Program-made: the position numbers and the translations under genes
DNA from: Rhodobacter ferrooxidans
GTDB taxonomy: Bacteria; Pseudomonadota; Alphaproteobacteria; Rhodobacterales; Rhodobacteraceae
NCBI RefSeq assembly: GCF_000176015.1
Contig: NZ_ACYY01000011.1
Location: 1-64,000 of the forward strand
Length of the DNA: 64,000 bases
Reading direction: 5' to 3'
Notes under the pieces: generated by a model
What the model saw: the letters and a program-made list of their open reading frames with translations, nothing else
What the model was told of the DNA's origin: nothing
Database searches by the model: none
Shown here: piece by piece, positions 8,850 through 18,583 of the stretch
Layout of the letters: each line of letters opens with the position of its first letter
Numbering within the stretch: position 1 is the stretch's first letter

Positions 8850-9653
8850 TTATTGTCCCCCTATCGGCAGCACCAGCAGCAGGGATGCCGCCAATACCGC
8901 CACCACCGCGCCCGCCAGCGCGTCGAACCGGTCCATGAAGCCGCCATGGCCGGGGATCAGGTTCGAGCTGTCCTTGACCCCGGCCCGCCGCTTGATCCAG
9001 CTTTCACCGATATCGCCCATCTGCCCGGCAAAGGCCACCAGCGGCGACAGCCACAAAAGGCCCCAGCCGCCCTGCCCCGCCAGCACGAAGCCCAGCCCCA
9101 CCACCACGGCGCAAAGCCATCCGGCAGCGGTGCCCGACCAGGTTTTCTTCGGGCTGATGCGCGGCCAGAACTTCGGCCCGCCAAGGATGCGCCCGGCGAA
9201 ATAGCCCGCAAGGTCGGACGCCACCACCACCAGCAGCAGCCACAGGATGATGGCAAGGCCATGGTCGTGGTGCAGCGTCACCAGCCCATAGCCGGTCAGC
9301 ATCACCACAAAGGCATAGACCACATAGACCGCCTGATCGCGCCGCCCGGACCCGGCTCCCACCAGCGACGGTGCCGCCAGAAACACCAGTGCCGCCAACC
9401 CCATGCCGTAATAGAACACCAGCGCCAGACACAGCGCTGCCAAGGCCGCCAGCGGCACCGACACATCCGGCACCTGCAAGGGCCGGGTCATCCGCGCCAG
9501 TTCCCAGATCATCAGCGCCGCAATGGCCACCACCAGCGCCTGAAACGCCAGCCCGCCCTGCCAAAGCGCTGCCGCCCCCACCGCAACCATCAGGGTGGCC
9601 GAGATCACCCGGGGCCGCAAATCCGCCCAGCGATTTGGTGCGGGGTCCATCAT
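8850..9653 (-). CDS. cdsA: Phosphatidate cytidylyltransferase CdsA
   Basis: 267-residue integral membrane enzyme that makes CDP-diacylglycerol from phosphatidate and CTP. The C-terminal signature is complete: SWIKRRAGVKD followed by IPGHGGFMDRFD. About seven hydrophobic segments precede it. I chose the ATG at 9653-9651 (MMDPAPNRW) because it overlaps the uppS stop as ATGA; the reading frame stays open further upstream, but that part falls inside uppS. Confidence 0.95.
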   Translation of the reverse strand: MMDPAPNRWADLRPRVISATLMVAVGAAALWQGGLAFQALVVAIAALMIWELARMTRPLQVPDVSVPLAALAALCLALVFYYGMGLAALVFLAAPSLVGAGSGRRDQAVYVVYAFVVMLTGYGLVTLHHDHGLAIILWLLLVVVASDLAGYFAGRILGGPKFWPRISPKKTWSGTAAGWLCAVVVGLGFVLAGQGGWGLLWLSPLVAFAGQMGDIGESWIKRRAGVKDSSNLIPGHGGFMDRFDALAGAVVAVLAASLLLVLPIGGQ

Positions 9654-10411
9654 GCGCCCTGCGCCGCGCCGAAACGCCGCTCGCGCTGACCAAAACTGCC
9701 GACGATGCGCGCCAGTTCGGCGGGCAGGAAATCCGGCCACATGGTCTGGGTGAATTCGTATTCGGCATAGGCCGCCTGCCAGGGCAGGAAATTCGAGGTC
9801 CGGGTCTCGCCGGAGGTGCGGATCACCAGATCGGGGTCGGGGATGCCTGCGGTGTCCAGCCGGGCGGTCAGTTCGGCCTCGTCCACATCGTCGGGGTGCA
9901 ACCGGCCTGCCGCCACATCAAGCGCCAGACGCGCCGCCGCCCGCACCAACTCGTCGCGCCCGCCGTAGTTGATGGCGATGGTCAGGTTCAGCCGCTTCAG
10001 CGGCGCGGTGCGGGTCTCGATGCCCGCCATCAGGCTGCGCAACTTGGGGTCCAGCCGGCTGCGGTCACCGATGAAGCGCATCCGCACGCCTTCGGCGGCC
10101 AGCCGGTCGGCCTCGCGCTCGATGTAGCGCGCGAAGATCGACATCAGGCCCAGCACTTCCTCGGTCGAGCGTTTCCAGTTCTCGGTGGAAAAGGCGTAAA
10201 GCGTCAGCCAGCTGATCCCCAGATCGGGGGCGCAGCGCACGATCTGCTTGACGCGCTCGGCCCCCTTGCGGTGACCCACCAGCCGCGGCCAGCCGCGTTC
10301 GGTGGCCCAGCGGCCGTTGCCATCCATGATGATGGCGACATGATCCGCCACCCTTTGGGGCTGTCCGGAAGTGCGGTTATCCTTGGCGGCCAATTCCTGC
10401 CCCTTTAGCAC
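9650..10411 (-). CDS. uppS: Isoprenyl (undecaprenyl) diphosphate synthase UppS
   Basis: 253 residues. cis-prenyltransferase that makes the C55 lipid carrier for peptidoglycan. HVAIIMDGNGRWA at residues 24-36 contains the Mg-binding Asp30. RTSGETRTSNFLPWQ and the ending EFTQTMWPDF are the conserved C-terminal substrate motifs. It overlaps cdsA by 4 bases and lies 14 bases after frr. Confidence 0.96.
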   Translation of the reverse strand: MLKGQELAAKDNRTSGQPQRVADHVAIIMDGNGRWATERGWPRLVGHRKGAERVKQIVRCAPDLGISWLTLYAFSTENWKRSTEEVLGLMSIFARYIEREADRLAAEGVRMRFIGDRSRLDPKLRSLMAGIETRTAPLKRLNLTIAINYGGRDELVRAAARLALDVAAGRLHPDDVDEAELTARLDTAGIPDPDLVIRTSGETRTSNFLPWQAAYAEYEFTQTMWPDFLPAELARIVGSFGQRERRFGAAQGA

Positions 10412-10425
10412 CGGCTGCGCGCAGC

Positions 10426-10992
10426 CTAGACCTGCATGATTTCCTGCTGCTTCAATTCCAGAGTGCGATCGACGTTGGCAATCGCCTTATCAGTCAAATC
10501 CTGCACTTCTTCCGACCACATCTTCTGGTCGTCCTCGGCCATGCCGGCGGCCTTGGCCTTCTTGATCTGGTCCATGCCGTCGCGCCGCACATTGCGGATG
10601 GCGACGCGGGCGGTTTCGGCATAATGCGCCGCGACCTTGCTCAGTTGCGCGCGGCGTTCCTCGTTCAGTTCGGGGATCGGCAGGCGGATCAGCGGGCCGT
10701 CCACCACCGGGTTGATGCCGATGCCGCTGTCGCGGATCGCGCGTTCGACCTTTTGCACCATCGCCTTGTCCCAGACGTTGATCACCACCATCCGCGGCTC
10801 GGGGACGTTGACGGTGCCAAGCTGGTTGATCGGGGTCATCTGACCGTAGGCGTCGACATGGATCGGCTCCAGGATCGAGGCCGAGGCGCGGCCGGTGCGC
10901 AAAGACCCGAATTCGGTGCGCAGCGCGTGCAGGGCGCCGTCCATCCGGCGCTGGATCGCGTCAAGGTCGATCGAAAGTTCATCGTGCGACAT
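10426..10992 (-). CDS. frr: Ribosome recycling factor Frr
   Basis: 188 residues, the usual RRF length. Together with EF-G it splits post-termination ribosomes. [19 protein letters not shown] and the late segment [16 protein letters not shown] are family signatures; the ending [11 protein letters not shown] is typical. It lies between pyrH and uppS, the classical gene order. Confidence 0.97.
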   Translation of the reverse strand: MSHDELSIDLDAIQRRMDGALHALRTEFGSLRTGRASASILEPIHVDAYGQMTPINQLGTVNVPEPRMVVINVWDKAMVQKVERAIRDSGIGINPVVDGPLIRLPIPELNEERRAQLSKVAAHYAETARVAIRNVRRDGMDQIKKAKAAGMAEDDQKMWSEEVQDLTDKAIANVDRTLELKQQEIMQV

Positions 10993-11065
10993 GGGTGGTC
11001 CTCATCATTTCGGCACGGGTGTTTTGCCGCTCTATAGCAGCAAGCCCGCGGGTGTGCATAGGGTG

Positions 11066-11800
11066 TCAGCCGTGAACCCGGGTATAGGTGCCCTCGCCGC
11101 GCAGGATGCCGCGGAAGCCGCCGGGCTCGTCCAGGCTGAAGACGATGATCGGCAGATCGTTGTCGCGGGCCAGAGCGATGGCGCTGGCATCCATCACGCC
11201 CAGATGCTTTTGCAGCACTTCGTCATAGCTTACGGTGTCATAACGCTTGGCATCGGGGTGTTTCTTGGGGTCTTTGTCGTAAACCCCATCCACCTTGGTG
11301 CCCTTGAAGATCGCCTGACAGGCCATCTCGTTGGCGCGCAGGGTGGCCGCCGTGTCGGTGGTGAAATAGGGGTTGCCGGTGCCTGCGGCAAAGATGCACA
11401 CCCGCTTTTTCTCCAGGTGGCGCACGGCGCGGCGGCGGATGTAGGGCTCGCAGACCTGATCCATCGGGATGGCAGAGATCACCCGGGTAAACACCCCAAG
11501 GCTCTCCAGCGCCGCCTGCATGGCAAGGGCGTTCATCACCGTGGCCAGCATCCCCATATAGTCGGCGGTGGTGCGCTCCATCCCCTGCGCCGAGCCTTGC
11601 AGCCCGCGGAAGATGTTGCCACCGCCGATCACCATGCAGATCTCGACCCCCAGATCATGCACCGATTTCACTTCTTCCGCGATGCGCTGCACGGTGGGCG
11701 GGTGCAGCCCGTAGCCCTGATCGCCCATCAGCGCCTCGCCCGAGATTTTCAGCATGACGCGGGTATAGGTCACGGCCGTGGGGGTGGCGCTGCTGGTCAT
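11066..11800 (-). CDS. pyrH: UMP kinase PyrH
   Basis: 244-residue hexameric amino-acid-kinase-fold enzyme that phosphorylates UMP to UDP. Motifs include [12 protein letters not shown] near the N-terminus, [10 protein letters not shown] and [16 protein letters not shown]. First gene of the minus-strand envelope block in this window; 127 bases separate it from the divergently regulated or independent cytochrome gene upstream, so a promoter is likely in 11801-11927. Confidence 0.97.
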   Translation of the reverse strand: MTSSATPTAVTYTRVMLKISGEALMGDQGYGLHPPTVQRIAEEVKSVHDLGVEICMVIGGGNIFRGLQGSAQGMERTTADYMGMLATVMNALAMQAALESLGVFTRVISAIPMDQVCEPYIRRRAVRHLEKKRVCIFAAGTGNPYFTTDTAATLRANEMACQAIFKGTKVDGVYDKDPKKHPDAKRYDTVSYDEVLQKHLGVMDASAIALARDNDLPIIVFSLDEPGGFRGILRGEGTYTRVHG

Positions 11801-11927
11801 GGAAAGCTCCCGCTTCTGGATTTTGCGTGTTTTATCTGCTGCGCCGCAAAATGTCGCAAAACGCGGGCAGGTTCAACGGGGAAGCTTGGGTCTGTTGCCG
11901 CATTTTCGGCGGGGCGGCCGCGACGGG

Positions 11928-12335
11928 CTATTTCTGCAGGGTCTTGAGGTGTTCGGCCAGTTGCACCAGCCGCAGCGGCGTCGGCGTCTGGATGCCGTCA
12001 CCGGAATCGAACAGCACGAGGTCGGAATCGAGCAGCGGGCTGAACTGCGGCATCACCACGCCGTCCTTCTGCGCATAGCCCCAGATCTTGCTCATCACCC
12101 GCGCCATCGGGAATTGGCCACCATTGCGGGCGGCAATCCGGGTCAGGTTGGCGGGGGGTTTGGGCATGGTCGCCGCCACCTCGCCATCGCCCACACCGGT
12201 TGTGCCATGGCAGGCGGCACAATAGGCCACGAAATCCTCGGCCCCGGTCGGCAGCGGCGGTTTGGTGCCGGGCAGCACGCAGGCGGCCAGCGCGCCGGTC
12301 AGGGCAAGGGCGATAAGCGGATAAATCGGACGCAT
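11928..12335 (-). CDS. Lipoprotein-anchored class I cytochrome c
   Basis: About 135 residues using the ATG at 12335, which has a good AAGGAGG site 5 bases upstream; a longer frame upstream lacks one. A signal peptide ends in the lipobox LAAC (Cys19), so the protein should be lipid-anchored in the periplasm. The haem motif CAACH is at residues 39-43, and GVVMPQF further on probably supplies the axial Met. It is a small electron carrier; partner unknown. It precedes no obvious oxidase, and lolD lies 69 bases upstream on the same strand. Confidence 0.85.
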   Translation of the reverse strand: MRPIYPLIALALTGALAACVLPGTKPPLPTGAEDFVAYCAACHGTTGVGDGEVAATMPKPPANLTRIAARNGGQFPMARVMSKIWGYAQKDGVVMPQFSPLLDSDLVLFDSGDGIQTPTPLRLVQLAEHLKTLQK

Positions 12336-12404
12336 GGCAGCCTCCTTAAAGTTGAACTCAGCAAACCACGCCGCAATGCGCCGCGCAATGACGCAGCGCA
12401 AGGA

Positions 12405-13082
12405 TCAGACGACGCGCCCTGCCGCCAGCCGCACCACCCGGTCCATCCTTGCGGCCAGTTCCATGTTGTGGGTGACGATCAGCGCCGAAAGCCCGGTTTC
12501 GCGCACCAGATCCATCAGGGCGGCAAACACCTGATCCGAGGTGGCGGGGTCAAGGTTGCCGGTCGGCTCGTCGGCCAGCAGCAGCCGCGGGCGGTTGGCC
12601 AGCGCCCGACAGAACGCCACCCGCTGCTGCTCGCCACCCGAAAGGGCCGCCGGGCGATGCTCGGCCCGGTCACTGATGCCGACACGCGCCAGCAGGTCCA
12701 TGGCGCGCGCCTTTGCCACGCTGGCACTGGAGCCATTGGCCAGTTGCGGCAGCACGATGTTTTCCAGCGCGCTGAACTCGGGCAGCAGGTGGTGGAACTG
12801 GTAGATGAAGCCCACATCGGCCCGCCGCGCCTCGGTGCGGGCACGGTCGCCAAGGCCGACCATATTCACCCCGCCCAGCGCCACGCTGCCGGCATCTGGC
12901 GTATCCAGCAGCCCGGCGATATGCAGCAGCGTCGATTTGCCCGCCCCCGAAGGCGCCACCAGCGCCACCACCTCGCCACGCCCCACCGACAGCGTGGCGC
13001 CACGCAACACCGTCACCTCGCTCGGCTGGCCGCGGTTGTAGGTCTTCTCGATCCCCGCAAGATCCAGCATCGGGCTATTCAT
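12405..13082 (-). CDS. lolD: Lipoprotein-releasing ABC transporter ATP-binding protein LolD
   Basis: 225 residues. Walker [10 protein letters not shown], signature [11 protein letters not shown], Walker [10 protein letters not shown], then the switch His in IVTHN. It powers release of outer-membrane lipoproteins from the inner membrane. The start overlaps the end of the permease gene by 8 bases, confirming a two-gene lol operon. Confidence 0.94.
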   Translation of the reverse strand: MNSPMLDLAGIEKTYNRGQPSEVTVLRGATLSVGRGEVVALVAPSGAGKSTLLHIAGLLDTPDAGSVALGGVNMVGLGDRARTEARRADVGFIYQFHHLLPEFSALENIVLPQLANGSSASVAKARAMDLLARVGISDRAEHRPAALSGGEQQRVAFCRALANRPRLLLADEPTGNLDPATSDQVFAALMDLVRETGLSALIVTHNMELAARMDRVVRLAAGRVV

Positions 13083-14358
13083 AGCGCAACGCCTCGACCG
13101 GGTTCATCCGCGCCGCCCGCCGCGCCGGGAACAGCGTCACGATGAACGACAGCCCCAGCGACAGCGCCACCGCCGAGAATACATCGCCCGGCATCAGCTT
13201 GGCGGGAAGATTGTAGATGCCGCGGATCGACGGATCCCAGACCCCGCCGCCCGCGACGTAGTTCACGAAGGAAAAGATCGGGTCGATGTAGATGGCGAAC
13301 AGGCAGCCCAGCACCACGCCGCACAGCGTGCCGATCAGCCCCGTGGATGCGCCGCAGATGAAGAACACCCGCAGGATCGAGCCCTCGGTCAGCCCCATGG
13401 TGCGCAGGATGCCGATGTCGCGGCCCTTGTTCTTCACCAGCATGATCAGCCCCGAGATGATGTTCATCGCGGCAATCAGCACCAGGATCGACAGGATGAT
13501 GAACATCACGTTGTCCTCGATGCTGAGTGCGCGCAGGAACGACCCCGCACTGTCGCGCCAGGTCCACAGCAGCGCCCCTGCCCCGCCCGCCGCCATCAGC
13601 GCCGGGGCATAGCTGTCGGCCGCCTCGGGGTCGGTCAGCATCACCTCGATCTCGTCGGCCATGCCTTCACGGTTGAAATAGCTCTGCGCCTCGGCCAGCG
13701 GCATGTAGATGCGGGTGCGGTCGATGTCATAGCGCCCGGCGGTGAAGACATAGACCACCTCGTAGGCGTTGACCCGCGGCGAGGTGCCAAAGGCGGTCTT
13801 CACCCCGTTGGGAGAGATCAGCCGCAGCTTGTCGCCCACCATCAGCCCCAGTTCGCGGGCAATGCCCGAGCCTATGGCGATGCCGTGGTCATAGTTGCCC
13901 AGATCGCCGTAGGCATCGGCGCCAATGCCGACCCGCGGGATGGTTTTCACATCCTCGAGCCGCATGCCGTAAACCTCGACCCCCAGATTGACGCCATTGG
14001 CGGTGGCCATAACCTGCCCCTTGATGATCGGGGCGGCCCGGGTGACACCGGGAATTTCGCGCACCCTGGCGGCCACGGCATCAAAGTCGGCAAAGCCGCG
14101 CTGGGTGACGCCCGCGTCATCGACCCTTGCCGCGGAATAGACCGTGACATGGGCGTTGGCGCCCAGAATGGTATCGACAAACTCTGCCCGGAACCCGGCC
14201 CGCACCGACAGGGTGGCGATCAGCGCGAACACCGCAAGAGTGATGCCGACAAGGCTGATCCAGGTCATCACCGACACGCCACCCTCGGCGCGGCGGGCGC
14301 GCAGATAGCGCCAGGCGATCATCCATTCGAAACCGGCAAAGGGCGGGGTATTGGCCAA
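13075..14358 (-). CDS. lolC: Lipoprotein-releasing ABC transporter permease (LolC/LolE type)
   Basis: About 427 residues with a TTG start at 14358 giving [19 protein letters not shown], where the conserved [12 protein letters not shown] opening of the family begins; a purine-rich AAAGAG lies upstream. The open frame continues upstream to 14484 but that part lacks family features. One N-terminal membrane segment (about 27-50), a large periplasmic domain, and three C-terminal membrane segments match FtsX/LolCE topology. Only one permease gene is present, so it may work as a homodimer; whether it counts as LolC or LolE cannot be decided here. Confidence 0.9.
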   Translation of the reverse strand: MANTPPFAGFEWMIAWRYLRARRAEGGVSVMTWISLVGITLAVFALIATLSVRAGFRAEFVDTILGANAHVTVYSAARVDDAGVTQRGFADFDAVAARVREIPGVTRAAPIIKGQVMATANGVNLGVEVYGMRLEDVKTIPRVGIGADAYGDLGNYDHGIAIGSGIARELGLMVGDKLRLISPNGVKTAFGTSPRVNAYEVVYVFTAGRYDIDRTRIYMPLAEAQSYFNREGMADEIEVMLTDPEAADSYAPALMAAGGAGALLWTWRDSAGSFLRALSIEDNVMFIILSILVLIAAMNIISGLIMLVKNKGRDIGILRTMGLTEGSILRVFFICGASTGLIGTLCGVVLGCLFAIYIDPIFSFVNYVAGGGVWDPSIRGIYNLPAKLMPGDVFSAVALSLGLSFIVTLFPARRAARMNPVEALRYE

Positions 14359-14513
14359 GGGCTGCTCTTTCGTTTTGCCCGCGACTCTGCGGTTCCGCGC
14401 CGGGAAGGTCAAGGCCACGTGGCAGGGGTGCTGCGTCTTGAACACGGGCCGGTGAGGACCCACGTCTGCCCGACGCCGTTGCAAGGACCGAAACCCTTAC
14501 AAGGAAAGCCCGG

Positions 14514-15031
14514 ATGCAAGCCGCGATCCTGACGCAGTATGGCACCAGCGGGAATATCCGAATTGTCGAACGTCCCGACCCGGTGCCCGCCGCGGGCGAA
14601 GTGCTGGTGCGATTGCACGCGACATCAGTCAATTCCGGCGATGCGCGGATGCGGGCGCTGGACGTGCCGCGCGGCATGGCGCTGGCGATGGGCTGGTCGG
14701 CCCCGCGCCAGCCTGTGCTGGGGGGCGAAGGTGCGGGCGTGGTGGTGGGGCCAGCCGGTTCGCGCTGGGCCAACAGGTGATCGTGTTTCCCGGCATCAAG
14801 ATGGGCTGCCATGCCGAACTGCTGGCCATCGCGGAAACCGGTCGGATCATCGCCAAACCCGCCGCGCTGACCATGGCCGAGGCAGGCTGCATGATGTTCG
14901 GTGGCCTGACCGCGCTGGATTTCCTGCGCCGTCAGGCCGGGCTGGCGCAGGGCGAGCGGTTGCCGGTCAACGGCGCTTCCGGCACGGTGGGTTCCGCCGC
15001 GGTGCAGGTGGGGCGGCTGCTGGGGGCGTGA
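14514..15031 (+). pseudogene. Decayed NAD(P)H:quinone oxidoreductase / zinc-free alcohol dehydrogenase gene
   Basis: The first piece (14514-14780) encodes the GroES-like N-terminus MQAAILTQYGTSG to GEGAGVVVG. The second piece, in another frame up to 15031, continues VGASRFALGQQVIVFPG through NGASGTVGSAAVQ, the Rossmann entry. One extra G in the G4 run at 14747-14750 would join them. The coding stops after about 170 residues where the family has about 310-330; the catalytic-domain remainder is missing and replaced by hairpin repeats. So even if the frameshift is a sequencing error the gene is truncated. Confidence 0.8.
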
Positions 15032-15033
15032 CC

Positions 15034-15165
15034 AAAATCCTTCGAAGGATTTTGCAAAAGTTTTCGAAAACTTTTGCGCTCAGACCCCGGAAATCCGCCC
15101 GGCTGCATCAGCCGCGCCAAAATCCTTCAAAAGGATTTTGCGAAAAATCTTCTGAAGATTTTTCG
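15034..15165. repeat. Tandem pair of double-hairpin elements between convergent genes
   Basis: Unit 1: perfect 20-bp palindrome 15034-15053 (AAAATCCTTCGAAGGATTTT), then perfect palindrome 15056-15075 (AAAAGTTTTCGAAAACTTTT), then GCGCTCAGACCCCGG. Unit 2: hairpin 15119-15139 (AAAATCCTT-CAA-AAGGATTTT), hairpin 15141-15165 (CGAAAAATCTTC/GAAGATTTTTCG), then CGCTTAGACCCCGG, which overlaps the proS stop. The A/T flanks on both sides suit bidirectional termination between the oxidoreductase remnant and proS. The second hairpin differs between units yet stays self-complementary. Confidence 0.8.
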
Positions 15166-15166
15166 C

Positions 15167-16504
15167 TTAGACCCCGGCGTAGATTTCGACGACCCGCGCC
15201 ACCGCGTCTTCGGCGCTCATCTCCTCCGACACGCCGCTGCGCCGCGAGGTCAGCTCCACCTTGCCATTGGCCAGCCCGCGCGGCCCGACGGTGATCCGCC
15301 AGGGCAGCCCGATCAGGTCCATGGTGGCGAACTTCGCCCCGGCCCGCTCGTCGCGGTCGTCATAAAGCGGGTCCAGCCCACGGGCCTTCAGCGCCTTGTA
15401 GATCGCCTCGCAGGCCGCGTCGGTGCCGTTGTCGCCCTGCTTGAGGTTGACGATGCCCACATGGAACGGCGTCACCCCTTCGGGCCAGATGATGCCCTTG
15501 TCATCATGGCTGGCCTCGATGATCGCGCCCAGCAGGCGGGAAACCCCGATGCCGTGCGAGCCCATCTGCACCGGCACGCGGGAGCCATCCGGCGTCACCA
15601 CCGTGGCCCCCATCGCCTCGGAATATTTGGTGCCGAAGAAGAAGATCTGCCCGACCTCGATGCCGCGGGCCGAGCGGCGGCGCTCCTCGGGGATCGCGTT
15701 GAACAGGCTTTCGTCATGCGTTTCGTCGGTGCGGGCATAGAGCGAGGTGAACTCCTGCATCACCGCCGCGCATTGCGCCTTGTCGTCATAGTCGATCTCG
15801 CGCGCCCCCAGCCGGATGTCGGTCACCGCCGAGTCATAGAACACCTCGGACTCGCCGGTGGCGGCCAGCACCAGAAACTCATGCGTGTCGTCGCCGCCGA
15901 TCGGCCCGCTATCCGCCCGCATCGGAATCGCCTGCAACCCCATGCGTTCATAGGTGCGCAGATAGCTGACCAGATGCCGGTTGTAGGCGTGCAGCGCGTC
16001 TTCCTTGGTCAGATCGAAGTTGTAGCCGTCCTTCATCAGGAACTCGCGCCCCCGCATCACCCCGAAGCGCGGCCGCATCTCGTCGCGGAACTTCCACTGG
16101 ATGTGATACAGCGTCAGCGGCAGGTCCTTGTAGCTGGTCACATGGCTGCGGAAAATGTCGGTGATCATCTCCTCGTTGGTCGGACCATACAGCAGCTCGC
16201 GCTTCTGCCGGTCGGTGATGCGCAGCATTTCCTCGCCGTAGTCGTCATATCGACCGGACTCGCGCCACAGGTCGGCGGGTTGCAGCGTCGGCATCAGCAG
16301 GGGGATGTGCCCGGCGCGCTGCTGTTCCTCGTGCACGATCTGCTCGATCCGCCGCAGCACCTTGAACCCCAGCGGCAGCCAGGAATAGATCCCCGCCGCC
16401 TGCTGCTTGATCATCCCCGCCCGCAGCATGTAGCGATGCGACACGATCTGCGCCTCGGCGGGGTTTTCCTTCAGGACGGGCAGGAAATAGCGGGTCAGAC
16501 GCAT
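15167..16504 (-). CDS. proS: Prolyl-tRNA synthetase ProS (short alphaproteobacterial type)
   Basis: 445 residues, shorter than the ~570-residue E. coli form because the editing insertion is missing, as usual in alphaproteobacteria. Opening [36 protein letters not shown], motif 2 [21 protein letters not shown] and motif 3 region [16 protein letters not shown] are recognisable, followed by the anticodon-binding domain. It charges tRNA-Pro. Its 3' end runs into the hairpin array. Confidence 0.96.
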   Translation of the reverse strand: MRLTRYFLPVLKENPAEAQIVSHRYMLRAGMIKQQAAGIYSWLPLGFKVLRRIEQIVHEEQQRAGHIPLLMPTLQPADLWRESGRYDDYGEEMLRITDRQKRELLYGPTNEEMITDIFRSHVTSYKDLPLTLYHIQWKFRDEMRPRFGVMRGREFLMKDGYNFDLTKEDALHAYNRHLVSYLRTYERMGLQAIPMRADSGPIGGDDTHEFLVLAATGESEVFYDSAVTDIRLGAREIDYDDKAQCAAVMQEFTSLYARTDETHDESLFNAIPEERRRSARGIEVGQIFFFGTKYSEAMGATVVTPDGSRVPVQMGSHGIGVSRLLGAIIEASHDDKGIIWPEGVTPFHVGIVNLKQGDNGTDAACEAIYKALKARGLDPLYDDRDERAGAKFATMDLIGLPWRITVGPRGLANGKVELTSRRSGVSEEMSAEDAVARVVEIYAGV

Positions 16505-16629
16505 GGCATTGGCCTCGATGATGTTTCGGCCCCGTAACTAGCGGGTCCATCGGTACCGGGCAAGGTGCGCGCGGCCCCCTTTCCAACTTCCCGCCGAAGT
16601 TGCAGGGTGGGGCAAAGAACGAGTGACCC

Positions 16630-18513
16630 ATGACCCCTGATGCAGTGACCGCCATGCCCTTGCCGACCGAGACCGTTGTGGTCGTTATCCTTCTTGTGCT
16701 GGCGGTGCTGCTGGCCTTGCCGCTGATCGCCGGGTTTATTGGCGACAAGCGGAAGGCGTGGCGGGACAAGCTACCCGACCGAGTGGTCGATTACATCGGA
16801 ATCGTCATCGCCGTGTTCTTTGTGGCCGCGTTGGTTGCTGCGGGCTTGGTGCTGGTCGACACCATTAGCAACGCGGTGCCACAACCAAAGGGCGCGACCC
16901 CCGGCCCCAACCTCGGCGCCGGGGCGCTGATCGCGGCGCTGCTGGGGGCGCCGTTCGTGATCTGGGCCACAGTGATCAAGCACCGCACCCTGACCGCCGA
17001 GATGGACGGCCAGATCACCGACCGCATCTCGAAGGCGGTCGAGCAGTTGGGCGCGGAAAAGGTGGTCAGCTACATCGCGCGCAACGTCACCCGGCAGGCA
17101 CGCCCACTCGAGCAGCGAGAAGGCGATGACGACGATTGGGTCGATCAACTACAGAAACTTGACCGGGAATCATTAACCCACGACCGGACTATCGAAAAAG
17201 GAACAGAATACGCCGAGTGGAAGGTGTTCTCCGAAACGGTCCCCAACATCGAGGTCCGCATCGGCGGCATCCTGTCGCTGGAACGCATCGCTCAGGATTC
17301 AGTGCGCCACGATCAGGGCCGCGACCATGTGCGGGTGATGGAAATCCTCTGCGCCTACATCCGCGAGAACGCCCCGGCGAGTGGGGCAAAGGATCATCCG
17401 TATGGTGAGTGGGAGCCGCTGATGGACGACCCGACCGAGGAAGAACGCGCTGCGCATCTGGTGAAGCGCAAGAAGCGGTTTGGAGATGTCACTCTCGGCA
17501 CTGGCCTTGTTCGCAAATGGGCCGAAACGCTGCCAAAGCCTCGCGCCGATATCGCCATTGCCTTGCATGTGATCGGGCGGCGTGGCGCCGATCAACGGGT
17601 GGTCGAGGCTCGATGGGGCAAGGACGCCTTAGCCGGGGCAGCGTGGGTTTTCGATGACCCCACCCCTACTTCCCCCGAAACGGGGGGTGATGCCGTTATC
17701 CCGCAAGCGCAAATTGACCGCTACCTTGCCGAAGTGAATACTTGGAAAGTGAAGATAGCCACTTATCGCGGCTATCGCCTTGATCTGCGCAATACCAATT
17801 TGCAAGGCGCCGACCTGTCGGGACATGTTCTTTCCGGCGTGCGACTGAACGCTGCGCGGATGGAGGGTGCGGACCTCGGACAGGTTCGGATGGAGGCAGC
17901 AACCCTTGAAAAGGCGCGGATGGAGGGGGCAATTCTCGTCTATGCCGCGCTGGATGGGGCATTCCTAAGAGAAGTGCGGCTGGAAGGGGCCGACCTCATG
18001 TCGGCGCGGATGGAGGGGGCCAAACTCCCGCTGGCACGAATGGAGGGGGCAAACCTTATGATGGCAAAATTGGAGGGAGCGCAACTACTGTGGGCGCGGC
18101 TGGAAAAGGCAGAACTCGGGTTTGCGCATATGGAGGGGGCAGACCTCAGGCGGGCGCGGCTGGACGGGGCATTTCTCGGGCTGGCGCGACTGGAGGGGGG
18201 GATTCTCGAGTTGGCCCGGTTGGATGGGGCAGACCTAAGGCAGACGCGGATGAATGCCCGCACTAAGCTTTCGAAAGCTGCCCTCTCAGGTGCCGTATTT
18301 CGGGAGGTGGACTATTCCACGGTGCTGATTTCGCAAGATCAGATCAACGCCACCTTTGGTGATGGTTCAGTAGTCCTGCCCGCACCCCTAACCCGCCCAG
18401 CGCATTGGCCTCAGCAGGCACTGGACTTCGGCGGCTTCGACACCGAATACCAAAAGTGGCAATCCGACCCCGCCGCCTACACCCCTCCCCCCGAACCCGC
18501 TTCCCAACCCTGA
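16630..18513 (+). CDS. Membrane protein with C-terminal pentapeptide repeats
   Basis: 627 residues. Three hydrophobic helices at about 16-37, 55-77 and 96-115; a middle region of about 260 residues with no family I recognise, containing RIGGILSLERIAQDS; then about 386-565 a run of tandem pentapeptides, mostly as decads of the form xxARMEGAxL, predicted to fold as a quadrilateral beta-helix. A Pro-rich end follows. Codon choice is less GC-biased than in the neighbours and the DNA has 30-bp periodicity. Pentapeptide proteins vary in role (gyrase protection, scaffolds); none can be assigned. The ribosome-binding site is weak. Confidence 0.8.
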   Translation: MTPDAVTAMPLPTETVVVVILLVLAVLLALPLIAGFIGDKRKAWRDKLPDRVVDYIGIVIAVFFVAALVAAGLVLVDTISNAVPQPKGATPGPNLGAGALIAALLGAPFVIWATVIKHRTLTAEMDGQITDRISKAVEQLGAEKVVSYIARNVTRQARPLEQREGDDDDWVDQLQKLDRESLTHDRTIEKGTEYAEWKVFSETVPNIEVRIGGILSLERIAQDSVRHDQGRDHVRVMEILCAYIRENAPASGAKDHPYGEWEPLMDDPTEEERAAHLVKRKKRFGDVTLGTGLVRKWAETLPKPRADIAIALHVIGRRGADQRVVEARWGKDALAGAAWVFDDPTPTSPETGGDAVIPQAQIDRYLAEVNTWKVKIATYRGYRLDLRNTNLQGADLSGHVLSGVRLNAARMEGADLGQVRMEAATLEKARMEGAILVYAALDGAFLREVRLEGADLMSARMEGAKLPLARMEGANLMMAKLEGAQLLWARLEKAELGFAHMEGADLRRARLDGAFLGLARLEGGILELARLDGADLRQTRMNARTKLSKAALSGAVFREVDYSTVLISQDQINATFGDGSVVLPAPLTRPAHWPQQALDFGGFDTEYQKWQSDPAAYTPPPEPASQP

Positions 18514-18583
18514 CCCTGAACCAGCAGGGCTTGCCCCGGGTCGCTGCCTGCGGCACAACACCGGGGTGAGATGGAGTTTCAAC

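Noticed and set aside
14539-15294. 251-codon plus-strand frame across the oxidoreductase remnant and proS end
   Set aside because: Wrong frame; the two other frames carry the recognisable oxidoreductase motifs, and this one runs through hairpins.
17850-18260. Regular 30-bp DNA periodicity, CRISPR-like at first sight
   Set aside because: In-frame coding repeats of a pentapeptide protein with no unique spacers and no cas genes.
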